A stretch of DNA of 64,000 nt from Nymphaea colorata (Eukaryota > Streptophyta > Magnoliopsida > Nymphaeales > Nymphaeaceae): the NCBI RefSeq assembly GCF_008831285.2, contig NC_045139.1, forward strand, positions 29,615,206-29,679,205. The letters run 5' to 3'. The notes below the pieces were generated by a model that was given only the letters and a program-made list of their open reading frames with translations, did not search any database and was not told where the DNA came from. Shown piece after piece: positions 38,455 through 51,016 of the stretch (positions within the stretch are counted from its first letter, which is position 1; the number at the start of each line of letters is the position of its first letter). The position numbers were made by a program, and so were the translations under genes.

Positions 38455-40931
38455 AATGGTTATCAACCAAAAAATTAATCCACTGCCATAGGGACGTGCC
38501 TGTCTCTGCAGAAGAAAGGTACATGTTTTCAACTATCATCTGAATTATTCATTTAGTTCCCCCTTTCCATGTTTCAAATATGTGAGTTAAATGTTATATT
38601 CTGGAGAATAACATATGCATGTTTAAGCAATGTTTGAGGCATATCCTTTCTATGTTTTAATTCCTCAGGTTCATATGTGATGCTGTTTCTGGTTGTTTAA
38701 ATCGGACTCCTATTTTGGTACAAGAAGGGTTTTACTAGTGCAGTTCATTAAGTTCCATTCTGGTACAACAGGGCTTTACTAGTGCAGTTCATTCACGGAA
38801 CTTATCATGCCTTTGTGTGTGTGCCTGGATGCATAGGCTACCTCTGAGTACATTCTGGCTCCACCAAACCTCCCATGTGCAAGTCATCTGAGAAGCAAGG
38901 AACTGTCGAGTGTTGAGATTGAGGGATTTTTTCAGGTATATCGAGATGAATAAAGAATCTGGCTGTTGGCAGAGGGTCATTCATGATTTTTTTTTCCCCT
39001 TCAATTTTGAGATTATTTAGCAATCAATTTTGATAACTGTAAGAAAGGTAGTCCCATGCTGCAGTTGGCTATAGGTTCTGCACATGATTATTGATGTAAA
39101 GCACGTGTAGTTCATGACATTTAACATTGAATCAGAAAGGTTTTTGTAATGTAAAATGGTGATATCTTGGATCTGTATTCTGTAAGTGGTTTTCCTGAAC
39201 TGGTCGTGCAGCAGATGAAATGAAATGTGGCCTACTCCAAGTCTCAAAGAGGTCTAACTGAACGCTGATGCTTTTGGTTGACATGATAGGTTTCTTCTTT
39301 TGTTGCATTAACCTGGGAGAATCTGTGCTGCTCTGAAGCTTTGGATTTTGATAAATATTCAGATTGGACAATCTGTTTGACTCTCACTACTAGGTGCTTG
39401 TCTCCAGCTCTAACTCGTCTTTGTTTGCTACTTTTGCTGTTTAGTTTAATTCTAATTGCTGCTAGAAAAGTTGATCTCTCGTTCATATTTAGCATTTGCT
39501 GATAGACAAATTTTTCTGTGTTTGTTTCCTTCTTTCTGTATCCAGTATGTCAGCATCTCCATCTGTTGATGCAGTTGACCTCATAATGCTTTATGTTATC
39601 ATGTATTCCTTCAAAGTTTGCAGAAGCATGTTATTTTTGGTTATTTTAGAAATCTAACCATGCAGTGTGTAGATCTGTTTAGCAAGTTTGGTTTCTGTTC
39701 TCGTTCATTCCTGAATATTCTCACCTTTTACCATGCAATTCAACAAGGATAACAGCTTTGGATGGTACGGGCAAGGTATGAATTTCTCACAACATATAGC
39801 AGAAGTGCCTTATTACAAAATATACAGTTCTTTATTTTGTAACAATCAATTGACTTCAAGGTCTCAAACTATTTTATGTGCAATGAAACTGAATTCCTAA
39901 GAAGGATCATCATTAATTTGCCAGTTCTTTTTTTCTTAAATATATATGTTTTCAAGTGTACCAAAGAATCATACCTGCCAGTATCCAGTTTCCTTGATTA
40001 AAAGCTAGTTTTTTCTTTCTCTCTTTCTTTCTTTCTTTTTTTTTTTTTTTTTTGTAACAGGCACGCTTCGGCAGATATTCAATAGTTTATGCTAAGAGAC
40101 ACACCCTGATTATCGAACTTGACTCTTTCAACTTGAACGCCTTATTCAACCCCCTCACAAAGTCGGCAGAGCTCCTGTTAGCATTCTTCATATTAGTTGG
40201 AAGTTCTTTGTTATTTTTCTAGTGGCACCAAACTATCAGCCACTCAAATCCCACACCACTTGATGAGCCTTCTCGATGAAAGAAAAACCTTGGATGTGCT
40301 CATAACCACTGGAATCTTCATAAGATATCTCATTCCCTCTTACTGCTTGTCCGCCACCTGCCATGGTATTTCGGAAGCTAGTCTTCTGTTCAATCCCATT
40401 TTTAAGCGTACAGTTGTGGTTGGATTCTCACGAGTGTTGCCTCTTTGTGAAGGCTGGAAGATGGTGCAGCTTTTGAAGTCGGATAGGCGCTTTACTGCTG
40501 CTGACTTCTCAGGTTCAGGTTTCCTTGAGCTCAATTGAACATTTTTGGGAAAACAAAGCTCAAATCCTTCAATTGTTGGAAGAGTATAGCAACCCTACAG
40601 ATTTGCAAAGTAGGCAATGTTCCACGTAATTGAGACATAAAAAGCATGTGCTTGACACGGAATTCTTGGTTTTTTTTTTTTTTCTTTTCTTTTCTTTTCC
40701 TGAGAAGTGAAAACAAAGTCCCAAAATTTAGTGGTGGTGCTAAAAGATTAAAGCCTCTTCTTTCGTACCCTCTTGACATCCATTGATGCGTCTGCTGGCT
40801 TACTTAAGGCCTACTGCCCTTCTAGCAGCTGTTGTTAACTTCACCACAAAATCCTCTGGGCCTTTTAATTGGAGATGATATCGTTTGTTCAAAGGACGTG
40901 GACATCTAGACCGGTATGCAATTTTTGTTTA
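38455..40931. other. Downstream of EMB2654-type gene, no gene recognised
   Basis: This contains the 3' region of the PPR gene. The open frame at 40197-40538 (113 aa) has no recognisable domain, and no exon chain could be built to neighbours. A T-rich run sits at 40020-40053. Confidence 0.4.
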
Positions 40932-41072
40932 GGGGCCGTTTGACAATAAGAATAATTTGTTATTGTTTCATAAATTTGTTTTGGAAAATTAGTTAGAACT
41001 CATGAAACATACTGTTCAATGAATTTACCTTAGTCATGAACAGTTTGTTACTTTTCTCATTGCTAAACGGCC
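40932..41072. mobile_element. Short MITE-like element
   Basis: The segment opens GGGGCCGTTTGACAAT and closes ATTGCTAAACGGCCTC, an imperfect inverted repeat of about 16 bp around a 110-bp AT-rich centre. The ends resemble those of the Tourist-like element at 23820. No clear target-site duplication remains. Confidence 0.5.
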
Positions 41073-42599
41073 TCGAGCTCTCATGTTGACAAGACCCTTG
41101 TCCAAGGGTATGGCTTCCACGTGCATTTTCACCCACAACTCTGCAACACACCATGATGTGTCCTTGTACTCTGGTCCAAATACACGTTGATGGTATTGGA
41201 TTTGATGCGGGGGGCAGGTACCTGTCTTAACTTGTTAAAAAGTTTATAATAAGCATATGTATTTACACATGAGTGTCTTCTTTAAACTACTAATTTACAT
41301 GTTTGTTCCTTTTCTCACTTAAATTTTTGAGTGGGGTCTGTGCAAGAGATCGATGATTGCATAAACTAAATGAGCGATTGGCTGCCTAACAGGTTGTTGG
41401 CCCCACTAACTGCTCTGAGCCCCTTGCGGGACTCACTGTAGGAATGTTAATGTTTGTTGTGCGCCGGATTCAAATCAATAGGAAAAATTGTTTACAGAGG
41501 CAATAGTAGTCATTGTTGCATTTTAGTGTACTCATCTTCTTTATTGTAACAGGTCTCGAAACTTTTGTGAACTTAAGGAAAAGGACATGGGAAGAGGGAA
41601 GCAGCGGTTGTGAACTTAAGGGAAAGGACATGGGAAGAGGGAAGCAGCGGTTGTGAACTTAAGGGAAAGGACATGGGAAGAGGGAAGAATTGGTTTTTCT
41701 TAGAATGAAAAAAAAAAGTAATCCAACGTGAGTTTGGTGATGGATTTTTTTGTAAGGAATTCTTGATTTTGATGAACACTGAACCTACTCCATGAAAAAG
41801 TTAAGATTTTGGAGTTGGTTTTTGTTTCTTTCAATTTAAATCCAACTCTATACGACAACAAGGGATCAGTCAATTATGGTGGTAGTTATAGGGATTCCAA
41901 TGGTTTGGCCGAGAATACAATAGTTGATTGGACTGATAACTGGTCTAATCCAGTCGTCATTTTGATTTATATAAATACTATTCTCCTGCGTAAATGGTAC
42001 GACTAGTTAAATAATGTACTGTAGAACCACTTAAACTTTTAAAGCAACGTTCGACGAGAGGAAGAGGTTGGCTTTTCCTTCTCAACTTTAATGTGGGACG
42101 ATGGAAGCAGTCCTAAGCCAAACTTGAGTTTGGATACAAGTACTCGAAATACAAAAAGTTTAAATCAAATCCAGATCTAATATACTTTCCCAGTCCCCAA
42201 TAATACGGGTGCGGGTAGGTACGAGGGTACCAGTGCTGGTACCACGTTTTAATAAATCTTGATACAGCGGTACGGTGAATATTATATATTATTATATATT
42301 TTTAATTCAAAAAAATGAAAAAACTAACATACTCAACCCACTCATATTGTTGAATATATTATTATATTGTTGTGTAATGGACATTCTAAATAATGTTGAA
42401 TTGGATCTCATGGACCCAGCATGAGTAGCTGATGATTTTCCATTTGTTCTGAACCGGGTGGATCAGATCCAAACTCTACCGGATATTTTGTCTTTGCTGA
42501 AAGGGAGCCATCTATGTTGGGTTGTTTCAGAAAATCAACAAATGGTTCCTCCCTTTTCCCTGTCGGTAGAAGAAAAGTGAGAGAAGAACGGAGGAGGCC
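41073..42599. other. Intergenic, one small tandem repeat
   Basis: Apart from the 43-bp repeat at 41567-41687, nothing is recognisable. The open frame at 41809-42006 is short and matches nothing I know. Confidence 0.45.
41567..41687. repeat. Tandem repeat, 3 copies, 43-bp period
   Basis: GTGAACTTAAGG begins at 41567, 41610 and 41653. Each unit continues with AAAGGACATGGGAAGAGGGAAG; the first two also carry CAGCGGTT. Copies are nearly identical, so the array is young. Confidence 0.95.
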
Positions 42600-42880
42600 A
42601 TGGACGTCGACCCAGAAACCGGCGTCTCCACCAAAGGACGTCTCCCCTTCCCAACCCACCACCACCCAACCGAAAGAAGCTCCCCATCCTCTCCCTGAAA
42701 ACAGGCGTCGCCGTCCGCCTCTTCCTCCCTCCCCTTCCCAACCCACCACCACCCAACCGAAAGAAGCTCCCCATCCTCATCCACTTCCACGGCAGCGGTC
42801 CTGCAGCGGCTCCGCCTTCAGCTGCGTCGCCCACAATCACCTCACCGCCCTTTCCGCCCGTGCGATTTTCGTTTTCACTT
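42600..42880 (+). pseudogene. Carboxylesterase (CXE, alpha/beta-hydrolase fold-3) gene fragment, frameshifted
   Basis: Three blocks of a plant CXE protein are readable in order but in different frames. MDVDPETGVSTK starts at 42600. GVAVRLFLPPLPNPP followed by KLPILIHFHGSG runs through 42690-42796. CSGSAFSCVAHNHLTALSAR starts at 42802. In working enzymes the last two blocks join through an HGGGF oxyanion-hole motif; here it reads HGSG and is then broken by a frameshift. An 87-bp internal duplication (CCCCTTCCC at 42644 and 42731) adds a second copy of the KLPIL block. The catalytic Ser, Asp and His regions are missing. The fragment ends about 200 bp before the RH16 start codon on the same strand. 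Confidence 0.8.
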
Positions 42881-43083
42881 TTTGCTTTCTATTTATGATA
42901 TGATTTGGATCTGGTTTCGACCCGGAACCAGGTACCCTGCCCATTTGGGCGTACCATTGTGACAGTGTCCCGGAGGTTTGAGCCGCTCCCAGAGGTTTTA
43001 GGCGCTAGGTTCCTCTGCGTAAAACCCACAAAATCTTCCCGCGTCGGAAGCACGGAGGGAGAGAGAGAAAGAGAACTTATCAA

Positions 43084-46000
43084 ATGGCGGTCGAGGAAAG
43101 CGAAAAGATAGCAAAGAGCGCAGATTCGAAAAAAGTAGATGAAGAAGATGAGGAAGACGACGATGAAATCCGAAGCTTCGAAGAGATGGGTTTGGACCCC
43201 CGCCTCATACGTGCGCTCTCAAAGAAGGGAATGACTCAACCCACCCCCATCCAATCCGCTGCCATCCCTCGGATTCTTGTACGCAGAAAAAAAAGGATCC
43301 ATTTTAATGGATTTTAGCATATTTTGATTTTTTATTATCGTAATTTTTTCTTTCTGGTTGCTTTTTCATATAGCAAGGCAAAGATGTGGTCGCCCGAGCG
43401 AAAACCGGTTCTGGTAAAACCTATGCCTATCTGCTTCCTATGCTCCAGAAATTGTTCTCGGAAGCCAGCCAGGCCGCGAAAGCTGCTCCGAGGGCCGTGG
43501 TTCTTGTTCCAACCCGGGAGCTAACCCAACAAGTGATTCTCGAAGCATTTCTATTTACTCGTTTTGGAAAATGAATTCCATGTCGAATGTTCATAGAGTG
43601 TATGACTTGCATGATAATTGTTTGTTTGAGTGCTGTGTATGTTTCAGGAATTAGGCCATGTTGGTTTATTGCGTCTTCAACGCAAATTTGCATGGTCTAA
43701 ATCACGTCAATTGGGATGAGAAATAGCCTCCTGAAGTGCATTTTTGCTAAAAATTCTCAAGAATTATGTAACATTTGTGTAGGACTTGGAAATATTGTGT
43801 AACACAAGAAAATATTGTTCGTCAACTTATTATTTAGAGAAATGTGAATTGAAATTTATGTATCAAATGATGATCTTGTTTTCAGCATGTGATTGGAATT
43901 GAAAATGCTTTGTAACTGCTATGGAAACCTGCTACATGGTCAATGGGGTTATCTCAGAGTGTATACATTGAAAATGTTGTTTCTGTGTCTACTACCAGGG
44001 CATCTAGATGCTACTTAATCATGGTTCTCGCAGTTCTTCCAATTCTGTGGAGGAGTGAACTTGTATTGATTTGTTTTAGAGAGGGGGATCTAAAGATCTT
44101 CTACGCAATTGACATTGTTGTTACCAGTCTTTAGTTACACTGGTCATTGGTTGTGCTTATTATGCAGTCATCTTCTTTTCATTTTCTAGGTGCAGTGACT
44201 TTCATGATGTTTCTTGATTCAGGTCTACTTGGAGATTTCATCTCTGCTTGAACTTTGTAGAACTCAATTGAAAGTTGTACAATTGACAGCTGCCATGTCC
44301 GATGCTGATTTGGTAAGCTTTTCATCCTTGCATTAGTGGATGGCACATTGAGCTTTGCTACCAAAGTCTGAGAAATCATTTTAACTGACATAGCTGCTTC
44401 TTATGCACTTTGGTTTATGCCCGTGAGTCTGCATATTTATACTTAATCACTCTTTTTCTGAAACTTTCGATTATGAAATGCTCTTTGACATGTCCATATT
44501 AGTCTCTTGGATGATTTCTGTAGATATTGTAGTAGATGCAGACAAGCTAATCTATTGGGTAATGATTCGTGCCTTGCAGCGAGCAACATTTATTGGTTCT
44601 CCTGATATTCTGGTATCAACGCCAGCCTGCATTTCCAAATGTCTATCAAAAGGTGTCCTTGAATCATCATCTTTTCAGGGATCACTTTCCATGTTGGTTT
44701 TGGATGAGGTATAAGTTTTGAGATTTACTTGTTTGCATACATAGTGTAGCAATTGTTCAAAGTTCAACCGTAGTATTTAGCAGTGTTATCCGTATCGTAC
44801 GATGTGGACCCGTATCGTACGATACGACTCGTCTGGGTGAAGAAAACACAAACGATACGGGCTCGATACGCAATACACCCATGTAACAAGCCCGTATCGG
44901 GTGTATCGTAAGATATGGGGAGATGTATCATACGATACACATGGTACACCCTGTATCTTACGATACAAGGGTTAAAATTTGAAAAGGGGCCTCTAAGGCC
45001 CCTTTTTGCATAATTTTTTTTAAACCGAAACCCTCTCTCTTCTCTCTAATCTTCTCTAAAGACTGTGAGAGGGAGTTGCTGGTTTATCCAAAAAATCGCT
45101 GATTCGAGGAAGAAACCATCGATTTGACGAACTTGTAATGTAGTTTACTAAACACTATAACACTCTAAAGTCTAAAGTCTTAACTCGTATGTGATAGATG
45201 CTCTTTAAACTTGTGATGAATCATGGATGTTTTCATATGTTATTTTGAATCTCTTAGTCTTACTTTTCATTTTTTGAATTTGTTGCTGATATATGTGCCT
45301 ATAGTTTATGAATGATGAATAATTAATGTTATTTATGTGTGATGAGTTTTTTTATATGAAATACATTGTTCTTGATTTTTCTGATTTTTGGCTGCTTTTT
45401 CCTTTTTTTTACTTTTTTAATTAAAAAAAATCAATTTTACGATAGGTTATGGTACATTTACGATTTTTATAATAGGTTACGGTACATTTACGATACAACG
45501 TATAGGTCGGCCCGACCGATACGCGATACAGTACGCCAGTGACAACATTGGTGTTCAAGGATATGATATCTTTTTGTTTTGTGGGAAGTAGAACAGCACA
45601 CTTCCTTTAAACTTTAAAGTCATTTTGGAAGTGAAATATTTATCACCCTTGAAGAATCAGTGGATCATGATGTGTGCATTTACTTTCCATCATGCTTTCC
45701 TCGTGCATCTCATACTGCTTGCATGTTTTTTCTAAAGTCTAAACAACCCATAGTTCCAAAATGTGGGGGGCAGGGAAGAAATCAAAGTGAGAAACAGTAG
45801 GCCATGTGAAACAATAAGCTGGAAGTTATGTGCAAGTGCTCAAAACGTTATATTGGAATATTCCTTCATAGACCAAAAAGCATAAAAAAAACCACATAAG
45901 ACATATGAAGCCTTCCTGGTCATATCATCATTAGGTTCACTGTTTGATTCGTTTATTTCATGGTTTTTTTTGTTTAATCTTCAGGCTGATCTTTTATTGT

Positions 46001-49000
46001 CCTATGGATATGAAGAGGACTTGAGTACCCTTGCTCCTCATGTTCCTCGCCATTGCCAATGTCTTCTCATGTCTGCAACTTTAAGGTATTTTTCTTTCTG
46101 TGCATTGTTTTCTAGTTTGTTGTATAGTTTCCACTGTACTTTTAGTTTGTTTGCACAGAGATCAGGCATGGTTTTTTCTCTTCCTCTCCATCTCCCAATT
46201 GATATGTTTGGTATTCTAAAGGGTTCTTTTCGTTTTTCACTTTGAAATTGTCAATGAGAAAGTTGGTCTACATTACTAGCTGTTTTTGCTGAGGTTTTGT
46301 CTGGCGCGCATTTTTCCCACAGAACAGTCGGTCAAGAATGGTCAAGACTCATTTTTGAGGCATTGTGTTTTGTTATTTGTTTTTCTATCCACATACGTAA
46401 ATGGAATCTATATGTTTATTCCGCTTGAGGATAGTGTCTGTTTCACCTTTAACTACAGCAGCCCAAGTTTCTCTGAATGTATATCTGTTATCAACTGCCA
46501 ATCAAAATTTTATCTGTTGAGTGCTGACTGACGCTTGATTGGTTGCCATCTTACCAAACTACTTGGTTCAAAAGTTTCACGTGGTGATATATGATTAGGC
46601 CTCTTTAGTCCATGTCTCTTTAGAAGGCAAACTGAACTTCTCTTGAAAAGAGTTGCTGAGCTTTCTCTCGTGCATTTTACTTTATAAAATGATGCAAGCA
46701 CTTTCTTCTGCAATTCATTGAATGGTGTTGTAATTATCTAGGCTGGGAGTTTGAATTGAACCATGACCTTTCTTCTTTCTCAATAGCAATCTTATAATAC
46801 TTCTCTTGATCTTGTGAGTCTATATATTTGCAAAATGCTGACAATTTTTTTTTTTTTTTTGCATAACTGCAACAGTGCTGATGTTGATAAGTTGAAGAAT
46901 CTCGTCTTGCATAGCCCTTATATTTTGACTCTAGCAGAAGATGTCAATCCAAAGGAGGGAATTGTTCCAAGGAGTGTACAACAATTTTGGGTAACGCCAT
47001 ACTTTTTGCTATGTTATTTTATAAGGCCGATACAGTGTCTTTATGTCTCTTGGTGGTACTGGTTAATAATTCTGATATACATATTAGTTATTAAGTTTTA
47101 GGAGTATGATCTGCCAATTATGTAAATATGCTCTCTTTCTACTGGGAGATGGTGCAAACCATCAGTGTTACTTTGTGTGGCCAAAAAATCTGGTCATAGA
47201 CTCATAGCTATTGTTTTAGTTTGTCTATATTCTTTTTCCTTTTGCAGTTATTTCAATCAATGGACAGTGAGACTGAATTGTACTTTCTTTTTGAAGATAT
47301 CATGCAGTGCTCAAGATAAACTGGTGACTGTTCTTGCTCTTTTGAAGTTGGAACTGGTCCAAAAGAAAGTGCTGATCTTTGTCAACAGCATCAATATGGG
47401 CTTTAAATTAAGACTCTTTCTCGAACAGGTAAGAACATAGACTGCAAAAATAGTGATGTTATTTTGTTTCATGCAGGACATGGTGTTTTATGTTTTTGAC
47501 TTTTTGGATTCTGGATATTAGTAAGAGTGTTTATGGACAAACTCTGTAATTCTGTGTTCCATTTTCAGATCTTTGTTCTCATCTTTTTTGTTGATGAACA
47601 GTTTGGAATTAAAACTGCAGTGCTGAATGCTGAGTTACCACAGAACTCCCGGCTTCATATTCTGGAGGCATGGTCTTGACCCTCATTGTCTTGATTTTGC
47701 TTTAATTCGCATAATTCGTCCTAATCAAATAACAAACTTAAGAATATTTGGAAAATCAGAATGGTAATGTGTTACCATATGTTTATGTAGTATCAGTACC
47801 ATCCAGTTTAGTTTTCTTCCTTGTAATTTATTTCTTAAAGTTTAACTGCTTATCATGAGTTAGCTGGAGTTTCCTTTTTAAGATTCAGTTTTTTTTCCCT
47901 CAGTGGGTCATCATGCTAGAGTAGCCAAATCACCCATAGGATGTCTTCTCTTTCATCGCAAGTGGAGGGGTTTATAGGCTGTCGAAATCTTCCTTCCATT
48001 TGCTTGAGGCTTGATAATGATGCGGACACTTTGGTTCTTTGGTTTCAAGGGTGAATCTTATGTTTGATTAGTAACCAGACTGAACTAAAAAAATATATAT
48101 ATAAAAATTGTCTTTGGTCTACTCTGTGAGGATAGTTAATGGTTATGGAATCGTTAGACACACTTGATTTTTCTTGAAGTATGCATACCTCCAAATGTTG
48201 CACCATTTGGAAGTGTTTTTTAAATGGAAATTGGCATATACGCTATATAATGTACACAAAAGTAAATCTAAAGCATGAAAGGAAAAAAGAAATCTATTGT
48301 CAGGCTAATATTGTGATAAGAAATTATATAATTTGAAATAGATATTTTTTTCAAAGGGCTCATGTTTACTTGGTATTAAATTTGGCTTCTAGAGTCTAGA
48401 TGTCCACAATAAAAACAGGATGCTTTGACACTACTTGATATTAGTCAATATGGTCAGAACCAAGTCTTGATAATTCTTCTGCTTCTCCAAATGCGTCATA
48501 TGACCTAAGTCCATTGGATATTGTCGGAATGGAAACCTTCTTTTTCTTCAGGGAATACCTCTCAATTTTTTTCTTTTCACAACTTGGTTAAACTTTTTAT
48601 GGTTTGTTGGTGTTGCTCACATTCTCTCTCGCCCTCCCCTCTCTCCTTCTCTTTCTTTTGCACATGTGTACAGCACCCACATATGTATGCTTGTACGGAA
48701 AGTTGTAAAAAAATTCTCACGCTGCTGATTTATTATGTGATATATCAGGAATTCAATGCATCACTTTTTGATTATCTAATAGCTACCGATGACTGCAAAG
48801 TGGAGATAGAGGAGTCCAATAAGAAGATCAATGTGTCTGAAAAAAAGTCCAAAAAAAGATGGAGGAAGCAGAAGTTGGACTCTGAGTTTGGTGTGGTGCG
48901 GGGCATTGACTTCAAAAACGTCTTCACAGTAAGCTTTTTCTTTCTTTTTTCCTTTAATGAATGTTTTACTCTACTTGCAAATGCTTAGTTTTAGACCCAT

Positions 49001-50978
49001 TGTATTCATGAACTTGCATGGAAATTGCATGCCTATCAGGCACCTTACAGATGTAAAAGCTGAATGCATTTCATTTCCTCATCGAGTGGTTGCTACTTAA
49101 GAAAGAGCACATATAGAATTCAGAGTTAGGCTTGTAGAGTCGTATTCCACACTGCTGTTTTTTTTTTCAATTTCTTAGTATTGGGTCATCTGGATGGAAG
49201 TTATTGCACCATGACGAATGTACTTCATTCTATCATCCTATGCATCCTTTAGCATATGAAAGGGGAGTTCCATGATCTTTGGGCCGTGTGTATCAGAACC
49301 TCTGTTGGTTCTTTTGTTGTGTAGTGCACTCATAATTGCTTGGATTCCTAGATGTTTATTCTAAGGATTAAATGACCATTGCAGTCAGTTGGCCATTAAT
49401 CAACAACATGACAGAATGAATTTGGACTGTAGTTCATATGGACTTATTTCTTTTTGTCACTTGATTTAGAGACATTGATAACATATCTCTTGCACAATTT
49501 GGCAGGTTATAAATTTTGAGATGCCTCAGAGTCCTTCAAGATATGTACATCGAATTGGACGTACTGGAAGAGCACATAATACTGGTGCATCTGTATCCCT
49601 TGTAAGTCAAACTGCTACTTGCAGATTTGCTTTGTAAAGAACATAAGCATTTTTGTTGGTTTGTAAAACCCTGATCTGCTCTATAATGCATATTAGGATT
49701 ACTTGCTTACTTCTTTGTTTTAAAATTTTCTGATATTTGCACTAGCATTTCTATGAAATAAAAAATGAAGATCACTTTATGCTTGAACGGTGGAATTTTT
49801 ACTTTTATTCAAGACAACAGATGAGTGCCCAAGGTTATATCAGAAAAATTTCCATCCATGTTTCTTCTACGGTTCTACCAATTCATTTACATCATCATGA
49901 TGAGTTACTTTCCTATATATGCATGAATTGGACAATACCATGTTATTTCTCCTGATTATATTGCCCGTGTTAACTTTGTCCATTGGATGCATAGCAATTC
50001 ATTCAGGAATGAAGAACGGAGTTCACATATTATTGAAATGGCTAGCCCCATCATTGAAACTTTTCCATCAGAATTCAAATGATGAAGTTTGGTATAAATG
50101 TGTGACTAGTCGATTTTATTCAGTTAGTGTAGCCTGTTTTGGAATATTTACAACATCTGTTCTATATGGATCTTTCTATTCAGATTGACAAATTTAGTAC
50201 TTAGTCATATGCTAAAATATATTCTAAAATGGGAACTGCTGCCGATTGAGAAATGAATGACGAAAATGAAGTTTCTCATGCAATTGCTTTTTGGGGAATA
50301 AAACTTGAAACATCAAAATAAGTTTGGAAATAAGTGCTTTTGGTTGATAGTAATACATTAGAATGGCCAGAACGTGTAAACACTGATTTGTCCTTGGAGG
50401 ACACGTGACTACTAAGTTCTAACTTTGTTACTTTATCCTGCTTGTGGTGTGTATGAATTTTATGGGCATCAACTATCTTTCATTTTATGTTTTGTGTTTG
50501 TTTTCTAATTTCTTACTCATGCATGCTTCCGGTCTGCAGATATTTCAGAGTGATAAACATTTTTTTTCTTTTCTTGGTTTTCTCTGTTCGAAAAGATAAA
50601 AATGCTAATATGTAATACAAAGCCATTAAGAACAGAAATCTCCTGATCCTATTTTGTCACTGTTATGAAGGAAAATGCGTTTGTGTATTGTGTTATCTTG
50701 TCTATTGTAGAAATTTTAGGCAATAAAGGATAATAAAAAAAATCTGATTATTGTTCTTTTAGGTTTCTCCGGAGGAGGAAGAGGTCTTTGATGAGATTAA
50801 AACTATGCTCGGTGATTCTGATGGTCCCGATTCGTCAAAGTTGATTGCACCCTTCCCTCTACTCTCAAAGAGTGCTGTGGACAACTTGCGCTATAGAGCC
50901 CAGGTAAAGTACTTGTACCACATTCTGGTCTACTGGGATGACTATCTATCCACAACTATTGGTTAATATATTGTCTCT

Positions 50979-51016
<38 letters not shown>

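Noticed and set aside
40197-40538. 113-aa open frame after the PPR gene
   Set aside because: No domain, no conserved motif and no exon partners were found; its length is within chance for this window.
42535-42840. Minus-strand open frames rich in Gly and Trp
   Set aside because: They are shadows of the CXE fragment and its 87-bp duplication on the plus strand.
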